48,081 bases of DNA from Betaproteobacteria bacterium (GCA_005881575.1 VBCA01000016.1:1-48081), one strand, 5' to 3'; counted from the stretch's first letter, positions 27,667 to 36,824 are shown. The notes: a model not told the origin generated them from the letters alone. Made by a program: numbers and translations.

Positions 27667-29534
27667 ATCGCGGGCGTCCTGCGGCGGCGCAGGATCGCGA
27701 GGCCGATGCCGGCGAGCGTCACGAGAAGGGGCATCAGCGCGATGTTGAGCACCTTGGTCCAGAACTGGAGAGCTTCGCTGTCGGCGCGCAGTTCGCGCCG
27801 CACTTCTTTCAGCGCGAGGCGCGTCTCCGCGGCTTTCCTGCGGAAGTTCTCGAGCTCGGTCTGCTGCTCGGCCGTGAGAATCGCCCCCGCGCCCTGCCCC
27901 TTGCCTTTTTGCAGCGCATTGAGCTTTTCCTGCGTCTGCCCGAGGTTGTCCTCCAACTCCTTGATCTTGCCGAGATAGGCCTGTTGCGCCTTCGCCTCCA
28001 TGTCGCGGATCACGGTGAACGGCCGCGCGGCGCTCGCGCGCCCGCGCAGCTTGATGAGCGCAGGGTCGCCTGCGAACTGGTCGACCAGCGCCTGTGCGAA
28101 TGCGATGTTGCCGTTGCGCGGGATCACGATCCGCTGCCCGAAGATCTCCTGGATCTGCACCGCCGCACCGTCGTTGATGAAATCGCTGTCCCCGACGAGC
28201 ACGACTGCGTTCTCCCCTGCGGATTCCTTGAGCTGAGCGGCTTCCGGCTTCGCCTCCGACGCCTTCCCCGCTTTCTTCTCGCCCTTGTCCTCGTCCTTGG
28301 GCCGCCCCTCCGGGAACGCGGTCTTGAATTTGCCGGTCAGCCGCACGGCCAGAGGATATTCGGTACCCGAAGGCTTGAACGCCCGGATGGCGGCCTCGCC
28401 CTGCGTCGTCGCCGCGAACGAATCGACGAGCTGAGAGTACGCGGAGCTCTTCATCAGGACCGCTTCGCTCAGCCCTTCGACGGGCTTACCGGTGAACGCT
28501 CCGGCAAAAGGCATGAGCAGTGACCCCAGCCGCGCCGTCGCGATGTCGTGCGGATCGAACGCGTTGTCGTTGAGCGAGAGCAGCGTCGGCAGCGTGCGCG
28601 CTCCCGCGCCCGTGAGGTAACGCATGTCGAGCACGACCTTCCCCGAGTCGAAGGCGAGGCCCCACGCCTTGAGCAGCCTGTCGAGGGAGGACGGCGTGCC
28701 CCCGCCGCCCATGCCTCCCATCTGGCCCAACTGGTCGAAATAAGCGCTGGGATCGAGGAAAGCGATGAGCTTCCCGCCGCGCAGCACGAACTGGTCGAGC
28801 GCGTACTGCGCCTGCTCGCCGATGCCGCGCGGGTGGATCACCAGCAGCACCTTGATGTCGTCGTCGATTTTTTGAGCGTCCAGGCCGACGCGCTTCACCG
28901 TGTAATCGCGGCGCAGCTCGCCGATGAACACCTGCGGCTCCATCGGTTGGCCGCCGGTCATGGGACTGGGCGGCATGCCGAACACCGGCAGCGCGCTCAT
29001 CACCCCGATCACCGGCTTTGCCGTCGCGGCGGCGCGCGCGATCGCGCGCGTGAGATCGTACTCGAGCAGCGGCTCGCGATCGGGCGCAAGCGCCGGCAAG
29101 GCGAGCTTCTGGTCCGCGTAGCTGATCGAGGCGCCGAGGTAGAACTTATCGCCCGAAGGCGTGACTTGCGCCTCGACGCCTTCCAGGGTCGCCGAGTCCT
29201 CGGCATCGGAGTCCGGCTGGGGATCGAGCTTCTCGACCGTCACCTTGCCGCGGCCGGCCTGCTTGAACTCCGCGAGAAGATCCTCGACCCTGCGCCCGTA
29301 CGCCTTGATGGGCAGAGGGATGTCGCTTTGGCTGAAGTACAGGCGGATCTTGACCGGGGATTCGAGCTTGGCGAGAACCGCGCGCGTGCCCTCGGAGAGC
29401 GTGTAGAGCCTGCCTTGCGTCAGGTCGATTCGCCCCCTTGCGGCACCCAGCACCAGATTGAGCAGGACGAGGGCGATCAGGGCGGCGACGAGCCCGCCTG
29501 TCGAATACAGCAGACTTTCGGTCTTCTTGTGCAT
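27663..29534 (-). CDS. GldG-like ABC-transporter auxiliary protein
   Basis: 623 residues from ATG at 29534. Helix near 12-30, a periplasmic GldG/ABC_transp_aux domain (about 35-500), a coiled coil (AKAQQAYLGKIKELED and following) and a second helix close to the C-terminus (LMPLLVTLAGIGLAIL). Homologues work with GldA/GldF in gliding Bacteroidetes, but in proteobacteria the role is undefined. The frame is open upstream through the permease, but this ATG, 8 bases after the permease stop, begins the family similarity. Contains a Gly/Met-rich loop (QMGGMGGGG). Confidence 0.92.
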   Translation of the reverse strand: MHKKTESLLYSTGGLVAALIALVLLNLVLGAARGRIDLTQGRLYTLSEGTRAVLAKLESPVKIRLYFSQSDIPLPIKAYGRRVEDLLAEFKQAGRGKVTVEKLDPQPDSDAEDSATLEGVEAQVTPSGDKFYLGASISYADQKLALPALAPDREPLLEYDLTRAIARAAATAKPVIGVMSALPVFGMPPSPMTGGQPMEPQVFIGELRRDYTVKRVGLDAQKIDDDIKVLLVIHPRGIGEQAQYALDQFVLRGGKLIAFLDPSAYFDQLGQMGGMGGGGTPSSLDRLLKAWGLAFDSGKVVLDMRYLTGAGARTLPTLLSLNDNAFDPHDIATARLGSLLMPFAGAFTGKPVEGLSEAVLMKSSAYSQLVDSFAATTQGEAAIRAFKPSGTEYPLAVRLTGKFKTAFPEGRPKDEDKGEKKAGKASEAKPEAAQLKESAGENAVVLVGDSDFINDGAAVQIQEIFGQRIVIPRNGNIAFAQALVDQFAGDPALIKLRGRASAARPFTVIRDMEAKAQQAYLGKIKELEDNLGQTQEKLNALQKGKGQGAGAILTAEQQTELENFRRKAAETRLALKEVRRELRADSEALQFWTKVLNIALMPLLVTLAGIGLAILRRRRTPAI

Positions 29535-29542
29535 GACCGTTC

Positions 29543-30289
29543 TCAGCCCGTGCGGTGGTTGCGGATGACGACGCCGGTCGCGAAGAGGGCGTAGGCCATC
29601 ACCGAAAGGAAATACAGCAGGTCGCGCGAATCGAGCACGCCTTTCTGGAAGCCGTCGTAATGAGTGAGGACCGAAAACTTCGAAACGGCCTCCACCAGCC
29701 AGGGGCTCGCCCAGCGCGCGAGGAGATCGGTCAGCGGCGAAAACCCGACGAGGATCAGAGCGAGGCACAGGACTACTGCGAGGATGAAGGCGATGACCTG
29801 GTTGCGCGTGAGGGCCGAGGTGAGGCAGCTGATCGCGAGGTAGGCCCCGGCGAGGAGCGCCGCTCCGACGTAGCCGCTCGCGATCACCCCGTTGTCGGGA
29901 TCGCCGAGCCAGTTGGCCGTCGCGACGATCGGGAAGGAGAGCGCCAGCGCCACGACGAGGAACAGCCACGAAGCGAGAAACTTGCCGACGATCGCCTGCC
30001 ACGCCGCCACCGGCATCGTCAGCAAAAGCTCGATCGTTCCGAGCCGCCGCTCCTCGGACCACAGGCGCATCCCCGCGGCGGGCACCAGAAACAGGAACAG
30101 CCACGGCAGCCAGTTGAAGAACGCCGCGAGCGAGGCCTCGCCCCGCTCGAAGAAGCCGCCGAAAGTGAAGGTAAAGAACCCGGAAAGCAGGAGAAAGATC
30201 ACCAGGAACACGTAGGCGACCGGAGACTCGAAGTACGCCGCCAGCTCGCGCTTCGCGATCGTACGGATCACCGCCCAGCTCGCCCTCAT
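29543..30289 (-). CDS. ABC transporter permease, GldF-like (ABC-2 type)
   Basis: 248-residue integral membrane protein with about six helices, e.g. VAYVFLVIFLLLSGFFTF and VIAFILAVVLCLALILVG, and the SEERRLGTIELLLTMP segment characteristic of ABC-2 permeases. ATG at 30289 overlaps the ATPase stop in ATGA. With the ATPase upstream and GldG/DUF4340 proteins downstream it forms one export-type system of unknown cargo. Confidence 0.93.
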   Translation of the reverse strand: MRASWAVIRTIAKRELAAYFESPVAYVFLVIFLLLSGFFTFTFGGFFERGEASLAAFFNWLPWLFLFLVPAAGMRLWSEERRLGTIELLLTMPVAAWQAIVGKFLASWLFLVVALALSFPIVATANWLGDPDNGVIASGYVGAALLAGAYLAISCLTSALTRNQVIAFILAVVLCLALILVGFSPLTDLLARWASPWLVEAVSKFSVLTHYDGFQKGVLDSRDLLYFLSVMAYALFATGVVIRNHRTG

Positions 30290-31020
30290 GCCGCCTCCGC
30301 AACCGTGTCTGAACGGGTGATCGACCGGAAGAAATCCTCCAGCTTTCCGGTGGCGGCGCGCGCCTTGAGCTCCTGCGGTGTGCCGTTGGCGACGATGCGA
30401 CCGCGGTCGATGATGATCGCTCGGGTGCAAGCCGCCTCGACCTCTTCGAGGATGTGCGTGGAGAAGATGATCGCCTTGTTCTCGCCCATCTCGCGTATCA
30501 GCGTGCGCACCTCGTGCTTCTGGTTCGGATCGAGCCCGTCGGTGGGCTCGTCAAGGATCAGCACCTCAGGGTCGTGGATCAGCGCCTGTGCGAGGCAGGT
30601 GCGGTGGCGGAAGCCCTTCGAGAGCGTATCGATCGCCTGCCCGAGAACGTTCTCCAGATGGCACAGCTCGACGACGCGGCGTATCGCGCTGCGCCGTCCC
30701 TCGCCGCGCAGTCCGCGCATCTCGGCTGCGAACTTGAGGAACGACAGCACGGACATTTCAGTATAAGAAGGCGCCGCCTCCGGAAGGTAGCCTATGCGGC
30801 GCTTCACCTCGATCGGGTTTTCCTGCACGTCCAGGCCGCACACCGAGACGCTGCCCGCGCTCGGGGGAACGAAGCCGGTGATCATGCGCATCGTCGTCGA
30901 CTTGCCCGCGCCGTTGGGGCCGAGGAACCCCAGCACCTCGCCCTTTCCCACCTCGAAGGAGACGCCGTCGACCGCGCGCTTCGACCCGAAGGACTTGCTG
31001 AGATTCTCCACCTTGATCAC
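30286..31020 (-). CDS. ABC transporter ATP-binding protein, GldA-like
   Basis: 244 residues from GTG at 31020. Walker A GPNGAGKST at 34-42, signature LSKGFRHR (the LSKG variant of GldA/CcmA-type ATPases), Walker B VLILDEPTDGLDP and H-loop STHILEE. A GGAGGGG 6 bases upstream supports the GTG; an upstream in-frame start at 31134 would add 38 unrelated residues. First gene of the ATPase-permease-GldG-DUF4340 operon. Confidence 0.95.
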   Translation of the reverse strand: MIKVENLSKSFGSKRAVDGVSFEVGKGEVLGFLGPNGAGKSTTMRMITGFVPPSAGSVSVCGLDVQENPIEVKRRIGYLPEAAPSYTEMSVLSFLKFAAEMRGLRGEGRRSAIRRVVELCHLENVLGQAIDTLSKGFRHRTCLAQALIHDPEVLILDEPTDGLDPNQKHEVRTLIREMGENKAIIFSTHILEEVEAACTRAIIIDRGRIVANGTPQELKARAATGKLEDFFRSITRSDTVAEAA

Positions 31021-31026
31021 GGCGCC

Positions 31027-31031
31027 CCTCC
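31027..31031 (-). promoter_or_regulatory. Ribosome binding site fixing the GTG start of the GldA-like ATPase
   Basis: GGAGG on the minus strand, 6 bases before GTG at 31020. Confidence 0.55.
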
Positions 31032-31153
31032 AAAACACATACACAGACCGGCACGGGTTGCCTGAAGTTCCATGCCGGGGCCGGCGGAACCGGATTCTAT
31101 CGCAACCTCGATCCGGGTATAAGCAAATGACCAATGACCATCAAACCCGCGCT

Positions 31154-31182
31154 TTCAAGCGACAGGACGAAAGCCTTATAAT
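31154..31182 (+). promoter_or_regulatory. Putative promoter of the fdxA-flavoprotein pair
   Basis: -10 TATAAT (31177-31182) with a weak -35 TTCAAG (31154-31159) at 17 bases, about 50 bases upstream of fdxA. AT-rich stretch in otherwise GC-rich DNA. Confidence 0.45.
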
Positions 31183-31235
31183 TTTAGGTTTTCGACGCTC
31201 CCCTCGGGTGCGCCGCCAAACTCAAGGATCGCGCG

Positions 31236-31559
31236 ATGACCCACGTCGTCACGGAAAGTTGCATCAAGTGCAAATACACCGACTGCGTCGACGTCTGCCC
31301 CGTCGATTGCTTCCACGAGGGGCCGAACATGCTGGTGATCGATCCGGACGAGTGCATCGATTGCGCCGTGTGCATCCCCGAGTGCCCGGTGAACGCGATC
31401 ATTCCGGAGGAAGACCTGTCCGAGGAGCAGAAGAAATTCACCTCGCTGAACGCCGAGCTCGCCAGGATCTGGCCGGTGATCACCGACGCCAAGCCCGGAC
31501 CAGAGGACGCCGACCAGTGGAAGGACGTGAAGGACAAGCTCCCGCTCCTGGAGCGCTAG
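31236..31559 (+). CDS. fdxA: Seven-iron ferredoxin FdxA
   Basis: 107-residue soluble low-potential electron carrier of the Azotobacter FdI type. By analogy C9, C17 and C50 bind the [3Fe-4S] cluster and C21, C40, C43 and C46 the [4Fe-4S] cluster; C12 and C25 are the extra cysteines typical of the family. AAGGA precedes the ATG. The stop is 7 bases before the start of a large flavoprotein that has all domains of a ferredoxin:NAD(P) oxidoreductase, so this ferredoxin is a natural partner for it. Confidence 0.97.
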   Translation: MTHVVTESCIKCKYTDCVDVCPVDCFHEGPNMLVIDPDECIDCAVCIPECPVNAIIPEEDLSEEQKKFTSLNAELARIWPVITDAKPGPEDADQWKDVKDKLPLLER

Positions 31560-31566
31560 GCACGGG

Positions 31567-34500
31567 ATGCTGAAGCTTGCTTACGGCCTGTCCTTCGCGG
31601 AACTCTACGAACGCGACGGCCTTGTCAGGCTCGATGCCGCTTTCCTGGACCATCTCGGCGCCGCGGAATCCGCGCTGAGACCGCAGCTCGAAGCAGCGCG
31701 CGCGACTGACACCCTTGATCCGAAGGCCGAATCGGCGCTGATCATCGAGATCGCGCCGCATCTGGACGATTTTCTTGCGAAGCTGTTCGGCATCGAGGCC
31801 GAATTCCGCGCGCTCGCCGCCCGCCACAACGAGCTCGCCCCGCTCTACAGCGTCAAGCGCCAGTTCGTGCAGCGCCGCGCCGCGAACAAGGTGAAGCCCG
31901 AGGAGGCGGCCAAGCTCGACGGGCCCGCTCTCGAGGCCGAGCTGAAAAAAAATCACCTGGACGGGCGCTTCGATGAGCTGACGTTCGCGAAAAAAGTCAG
32001 CCATTGGCTCGCGCATGAGGCCGAGCACGCGGTTCCGCTAGACCTCGCGCTGAAGTACTCGGCCTGGGCGCTGCACACGCCCGCGGGCCGCGAACGTATC
32101 AAGGCGGGTGTGCTCTTCAAGGCGCCGGCGAAGATCGATCCGCAAAATCTCCTCGTGCACGCACAAAAGAGCGACCGCGAGGGCGTCGTCACCTACACGA
32201 TCCGCCCCGAGCACATCCGCAGGCGCAAGGGCTTCGCCCTCACCGACCCGGGGACCGACCTCGTCGGCGCCCTCGACCAGGCCAACTACTGCATCTGGTG
32301 CCACACGCAAAGCAAGGATTCCTGCTCCAAGGGTCTAAAAGAGAAACCCCCCGCGGAAACGCCGGGCAAGGTGGTGTTCAAGAAAAGCCCGTTCGGCGTG
32401 ACGCTCGCCGGCTGCCCGCTGGAAGAAAAGATCTCCGAATTCCACACGCTCAAGGCGCAGGGCAATGCGCTCTCGGCGCTCGCCGTGATCGTCATCGACA
32501 ATCCGATGGCGGCCGCGACCGGGCATCGCATCTGCAACGACTGCATGAAATCCTGCATCTTCCAGAAGCAGGAGCCGGTGAACATCCCGCAGATCGAGAC
32601 GCGCACGCTGAAGGACGTCCTCGAGCTGCCCTGGGGCTTCGAGATCTATTCCCTGCTCACGCGCTGGAATCCGCTCAATTTCCGAAGGCCGCTGCCCCGC
32701 CCTGCGACCGGCTACAAGGTGCTCATCGCCGGCATGGGGCCTGCGGGCTTCACCCTCGCCCACTACCTCATGAACGAGGGGCACGCGGTGGCCGGCATCG
32801 ATGGACTGAAAATCGAGCCGCTGCCGGCCCGATTCTCGGGAATCAAGGAAGACGGGAGCCGCGCGCCCCTCGAGCCGATCCGGGACTTGCAGACCCTGTA
32901 TGAATCTCTCGACGACCGCGTCATGGCGGGATTCGGAGGCGTCGCCGAGTACGGTATTACGGTGCGTTGGGACAAGAATTTCCTCAAGCTCGTGCGCCTC
33001 CTGCTCGAGCGGCGCGCGCAATTCGCGATGTACGGAGGCGTGCGCTTCGGCGGGACGGTCGGCGTCGAGGACGCGTTCGAGCTCGGCTTCGACCACGTGG
33101 CGCTTTGCATGGGCGCGGGCAAGCCCACGGTGCTCGACATCCCGAACGGCCTCGCGCGCGGCGTGCGCGCGGCCTCGGACTTCCTGATGGCGCTTCAGCT
33201 CACCGGCGCGGCCAAGGCGAACTCCATCGCCAACATGCAGCTGCGCCTTCCCGTGGTCGTGGTCGGCGGCGGCTTGACCGCGATCGATACTGCGACCGAA
33301 TCGCTCGCCTACTATCCGGTGCAGGTGGAGAAGTTCCTGATGCGCTACGAGACCCTCGTCGCGGAGACGGGCGAGGATGCGGTGCGCCGGAACTGGGACG
33401 ACCAGGAACGCGAGATCGCCGAGGAGTTCCTCGCGCATGCGCGCGCGATCCGCGAGGAGAGGGCCCTCGCCGCGCGCGAAGGCCGGGCCGCGCGCGTCGT
33501 CGAGCTCCTTCGGCATTGGGGCGGCGTCACCATCGCGTACCGGCGCCGCCTCATCGACAGCCCTTCGTATACGCTCAATCACGAGGAAGTCGAAAAAGCG
33601 CTCGAGGAAGGCATCGCGTTCTGCGAAAGTCTGTCGCCGGTAGCGGTGGACGTGGACAACTACGGCGCCGCACGCGGCATCCGCTTCGCCCGGGAAAGCG
33701 GACTCGGCGGCGAATCCGCGGAGCACTGGCTGCCGGCGCACACCGTGTTTATCGCCGCCGGGACCCAGCCGAACACGGTGCTCGCCCGCGAGGACGCGGC
33801 GCACTTCCAGCTCGACGGAAGATATTTTCAGGCGTGCGATGAGGACGGGCGGCCCGCGAAGCCGCAGCGCGCGATATCCAAGCCCGAGCGCGCCGAGGTG
33901 CTGCTGTCGCGCCTCCCCGACGGGCGCTTCGTGAGCTTCTTCGGCGATCTGCACCCCTCCTACTTCGGCAACGTCGTCAAGGCGCTCGCTTCGGCCCGCC
34001 AGGGTTACCCGGTCGTGTCGCGCGCGCTCGCAAAGACGCCGCCGCGGACACGCGGCGCGCCCGCCGAGTTCTTCGCCTCGCTCGCCGGCGAGCTGCTCGC
34101 CACCGTGCACAAGGTCGAACGGCTCACCCCCACTATCGTCGAAGTGGTAGTAAAGGCCCCGCTCGCCGCGCGCAAATTCCGGCCCGGCCAGTTCTACCGT
34201 TTGCAGAATTTCGAGACCCTCTCGCCTGTCGTTACGAACGCCGCCACGACGACCCGCCTGCAGATGGAGGGGCTCGCGATGACCGGAGCCTGGGTGGACC
34301 GGGACCGCGGCCTCGTCTCGACCATCGTGCTCGAAATGGGCGGCTCGTCCGACCTGTGCGCGATGCTCGAACCCGGGGAGCCCGTGATCCTTATGGGGCC
34401 GACCGGGAACCCGACACATATCGCTTCTGGTGAAACGGTGATCCTCGTTGGGGGAGGCCTGGGGAACGCGGTCCTGTTCTCGATTGGCGCGGCGTTCCGG

Positions 34501-35097
34501 GCGCGCGGCTCGAAAGTGCTGTATTTCGCCGGATACAAGAAGGCCATCGACCGCTACAAGATCTCCGAGATAGAGAGCGCCGCGGACGTGGTCGTGTGGT
34601 GCTGCGACGAAGAGCCGGGATTCAAGCTGGAGAACGCGAAAACGCGCCCGCGGGACAGGAGCTTCGTCGGAAACATCGTTCAGGCGATGGACGCCTACGC
34701 CCAGGGGAGGCTCGGGCCCCCCGCGATCCGCATGGAGGACGCCGACCGGCTTATCGCTATCGGCTCCGATCGGATGATGGCAGCCGTGGCACGCGCGCGG
34801 CACGACGTCCTCAGAGGCTATCTCAAGCCCGGTCATCTCGCGCTCGGCTCGATCAACTCGCCGATGCAGTGCATGCTCAAGGAGATCTGCGCCCAGTGCC
34901 TGCAGCCGCAGCGCGATCCGCGTACCGGAAAGAGAAGTTACGTGTTCTCCTGCTTCAATCAGGATCAGGAGCTCGACCGCGTGGATTTCGGCGCGCTCTC
35001 GGAGCGCCTCAGGCAGAATTCGCTCCAGGAAAAGATCACTGCGCAGTGGATACGGCACTGCATGCCCGAGCTGCGCAAGCAACGGCAGCTAGTTTGA
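31567..35097 (+). CDS. Fused NfnB-NfnA-like flavoprotein: probable ferredoxin:NAD(P)H oxidoreductase
   Basis: 1176-residue multidomain enzyme. 1-210: helical domain I do not recognise. 240-335: GltD/NfnB-like Fe-S region with C242, C245, C253, C283, C323, C326, C330. 383-830: GltD-like FAD/NAD(P) part with GMGPAG (389-394), GGVAEYGI, MGAGKP (515-520) and second Rossmann motif VVGGGLTAIDTA; an extra helical insert of about 70 residues sits at 585-655. 843-1176: ferredoxin-reductase-like module as in PyrK/NfnA, with FRPGQFYRL, MGPTGNP, VGGGLGN (about 960) and a C-terminal [2Fe-2S] pattern C1102-x5-C-x2-C-x17-C1129. NfnAB couples ferredoxin, NADH and NADP by flavin-based bifurcation; whether this fusion bifurcates is inference. 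Coupled to fdxA. Confidence 0.9.
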   Translation: MLKLAYGLSFAELYERDGLVRLDAAFLDHLGAAESALRPQLEAARATDTLDPKAESALIIEIAPHLDDFLAKLFGIEAEFRALAARHNELAPLYSVKRQFVQRRAANKVKPEEAAKLDGPALEAELKKNHLDGRFDELTFAKKVSHWLAHEAEHAVPLDLALKYSAWALHTPAGRERIKAGVLFKAPAKIDPQNLLVHAQKSDREGVVTYTIRPEHIRRRKGFALTDPGTDLVGALDQANYCIWCHTQSKDSCSKGLKEKPPAETPGKVVFKKSPFGVTLAGCPLEEKISEFHTLKAQGNALSALAVIVIDNPMAAATGHRICNDCMKSCIFQKQEPVNIPQIETRTLKDVLELPWGFEIYSLLTRWNPLNFRRPLPRPATGYKVLIAGMGPAGFTLAHYLMNEGHAVAGIDGLKIEPLPARFSGIKEDGSRAPLEPIRDLQTLYESLDDRVMAGFGGVAEYGITVRWDKNFLKLVRLLLERRAQFAMYGGVRFGGTVGVEDAFELGFDHVALCMGAGKPTVLDIPNGLARGVRAASDFLMALQLTGAAKANSIANMQLRLPVVVVGGGLTAIDTATESLAYYPVQVEKFLMRYETLVAETGEDAVRRNWDDQEREIAEEFLAHARAIREERALAAREGRAARVVELLRHWGGVTIAYRRRLIDSPSYTLNHEEVEKALEEGIAFCESLSPVAVDVDNYGAARGIRFARESGLGGESAEHWLPAHTVFIAAGTQPNTVLAREDAAHFQLDGRYFQACDEDGRPAKPQRAISKPERAEVLLSRLPDGRFVSFFGDLHPSYFGNVVKALASARQGYPVVSRALAKTPPRTRGAPAEFFASLAGELLATVHKVERLTPTIVEVVVKAPLAARKFRPGQFYRLQNFETLSPVVTNAATTTRLQMEGLAMTGAWVDRDRGLVSTIVLEMGGSSDLCAMLEPGEPVILMGPTGNPTHIASGETVILVGGGLGNAVLFSIGAAFRARGSKVLYFAGYKKAIDRYKISEIESAADVVVWCCDEEPGFKLENAKTRPRDRSFVGNIVQAMDAYAQGRLGPPAIRMEDADRLIAIGSDRMMAAVARARHDVLRGYLKPGHLALGSINSPMQCMLKEICAQCLQPQRDPRTGKRSYVFSCFNQDQELDRVDFGALSERLRQNSLQEKITAQWIRHCMPELRKQRQLV

Positions 35098-35110
35098 AGC
35101 GTCCGTAGCT

Positions 35111-35530
35111 TTAGTGCCAGTCCCTGCGGGGCGGAATCGGCAGCGGCATCACCGCAATTCCCTCTTCGAGGAGTTCGCGCGTCTCCTCGCCGGTCGCCAC
35201 GCCGCGGATGTTTCGCTGCGGGGCTTCCTTGTGATGGATACGCCGCGCCTCGACAGGAAAATTCTCTCCCACGTTCTCGGTGTTGAGCAGGATGTGGTCG
35301 ATCATCTCGTGCAGGTTGCGCGGCTGCGCGGCCGGCGGCTGCGCGCTCTCTCGCGGCGCTTCGACATCGGGCCTGCCGATTTTCGCCGTGAGCAGCTTTT
35401 CGATGCTGGAATCGCTGCAGACCGGGCACGACAACAGGCCGCGGGCCTTCTGGCCCTCGAAGTCGTCCGCCGAGACGAACCAGCCCTCGAAGCGGTGGCG
35501 ATCCGCACAAATGAGCTCAAATACGATCAC
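35111..35530 (-). CDS. DUF1178 family protein
   Basis: 139-residue small soluble protein, GTG start at 35530 with AGGAA 8 bases upstream. N-terminal zinc-ribbon-like part has C8, C35 and C38 (CPVC); the C-terminal half contains the conserved RNIRGVATGEETRELLEEGI. Function unknown; widespread in alpha- and betaproteobacteria. Convergent with the flavoprotein gene, 13 bases apart, with no terminator visible between them. Confidence 0.93.
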   Translation of the reverse strand: MIVFELICADRHRFEGWFVSADDFEGQKARGLLSCPVCSDSSIEKLLTAKIGRPDVEAPRESAQPPAAQPRNLHEMIDHILLNTENVGENFPVEARRIHHKEAPQRNIRGVATGEETRELLEEGIAVMPLPIPPRRDWH

Positions 35531-35593
35531 GTTCGCGTTCCTCGAAAAACATTCTACCGCCCCCGGAGCATATCGGCGCGCTCATGCATTCTT

Positions 35594-35989
35594 TCAAGGG
35601 CTGAACCAGGTCCGATAAGCCCACACCCCGCACAGCGCGGCCGCGGCGATCCAGACCGCGACGATGACGAACGCCGCAACGCGACTCACGGGATGAGCGC
35701 TCGCCATCCTCTCCCGCGCCCGCGCCCTGCACTCCTCCAGAACCGGACCTGGGATCATCCTGATCGCAACGACGATCCCCAGCGGGATCAGTATGAGATC
35801 GTCGAGGTATCCCAAGATAGGAACAAAGTCCGGGATAAGGTCGATGGGGCTCAGCGCATAGGCTACGATGCCCGCGACCAGAAGTTTCGCGTACCAGGGC
35901 GTGCCGGGGTGGCGCGCGGCGAACCAAAGCGCGAGAGTTTCGCTCTTGAGATGTCGCGCGCGTTGTTTGAGGCTGGAGAGCAGCGGCAT
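35594..35989 (-). CDS. DUF1232 (YkvA-like) small membrane protein
   Basis: 131 residues. The DUF1232 core KLLVAGIVAYALSPIDLIPD (35-54) and VPILGYLDDLILIPLGI is plain, followed by a C-terminal helix (about 105-125). Function unknown; homologues are membrane-associated. ATG at 35989. Lies 11 bases downstream of the hypothetical membrane gene on the same strand. Confidence 0.88.
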   Translation of the reverse strand: MPLLSSLKQRARHLKSETLALWFAARHPGTPWYAKLLVAGIVAYALSPIDLIPDFVPILGYLDDLILIPLGIVVAIRMIPGPVLEECRARARERMASAHPVSRVAAFVIVAVWIAAAALCGVWAYRTWFSP

Positions 35990-36000
35990 CGCCGTCGGAA

Positions 36001-36561
36001 CTAGGCGTCGCCGGCTTCCCGAGTCGGGCCGGCCGGCGCCTTCTCGAGCGACATCAGGATTCCGAACAGCACCGCGATCACGGCGATGATTAGCCACAGG
36101 AGAGATTCGGCCAGGCTGCCGCGGGCCGAATATTCCGCGCGCGCGTAGTAGGCCACCAAGCGCTCGCGCCGCAGCAGATCTTCCTGGGTCAGAGCGAGGG
36201 TCCTGGTCTCGCCGGCGCGATCGACGTAGCTGGCAAGCGTCCCGGACTCCATGAACGTCCGGCGCGCTCGCGCGACGTTCAAGACTTCCCTTTTCTCCGG
36301 CGAGAGTCTGGCCCAATTCGCGACCAGCGGAGCGGCCGCGGCCTTTCGCTGATTCATGCTCAACGTCGCCTTCAGGTCAGAATATTTCCAGTAGGCGAAC
36401 CCGCCGTACAGGGCGCAGATGCCGGCCGCGAGAACCGTCATCAACACCGCCTTGCGATGCACGCCGTAGGCGCAAAGCCGCCGCGTGCCGTCGAACAAGC
36501 ATAGGAACGCGGTCGCTCCTCCGATGACGTTGAAGACGAAATCGACCCAATTTTCGATCAT
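36001..36561 (-). CDS. Hypothetical membrane protein with two or three helices
   Basis: 186 residues; I do not recognise a family. Hydrophobic segments at about 8-24, 38-56 and 151-169 enclose a charged region (70-145) rich in Arg and Glu that would lie on one side of the membrane. ATG at 36561. Codon use agrees with neighbours and it is followed closely by the DUF1232 gene, so it is probably expressed. Confidence 0.7.
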   Translation of the reverse strand: MIENWVDFVFNVIGGATAFLCLFDGTRRLCAYGVHRKAVLMTVLAAGICALYGGFAYWKYSDLKATLSMNQRKAAAAPLVANWARLSPEKREVLNVARARRTFMESGTLASYVDRAGETRTLALTQEDLLRRERLVAYYARAEYSARGSLAESLLWLIIAVIAVLFGILMSLEKAPAGPTREAGDA

Positions 36562-36677
36562 GGCGAGCGCCGACCTCCCGTAGGCGGATGGTCACTCGAA
36601 TCGTCGTCGAGTGTCATTGAGAACGGAGAGAAATGTTGCGAAATTGCACACTGCACCTCGAGTTCATGTTACGCCGG

Positions 36678-36768
36678 TGGTGCCCGGGGCAGGGGTCGAA
36701 CCTGCACGACGGAATTACCCGTCGAGGGATTTTAAGTCCCTTGTGTCTACCAGTTTCACCACCCGGGC
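36678..36768 (-). tRNA. tRNA-Leu (TAA)
   Basis: Complete class II tRNA on the minus strand: acceptor GCCCGGG/CCCGGGC, D-arm with AACTGGTAGACAC, anticodon stem GGGAC/ATCCC region with anticodon TAA, long variable arm, T-loop and encoded CCA (36678-36680). Reads TTA/TTG. It is the usual last member of a Gly(GCC)-Cys(GCA)-Leu(TAA) array; here only a damaged Cys gene precedes it. A 7-bp inverted repeat at 36593-36613 follows it without a T-run. Confidence 0.96.
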
Positions 36769-36824
36769 TTTAGGCGGGGGATTGTGTCAGAAAGAAACTG
36801 GAAGCGGGTGCCGTCTAGTCCGGT

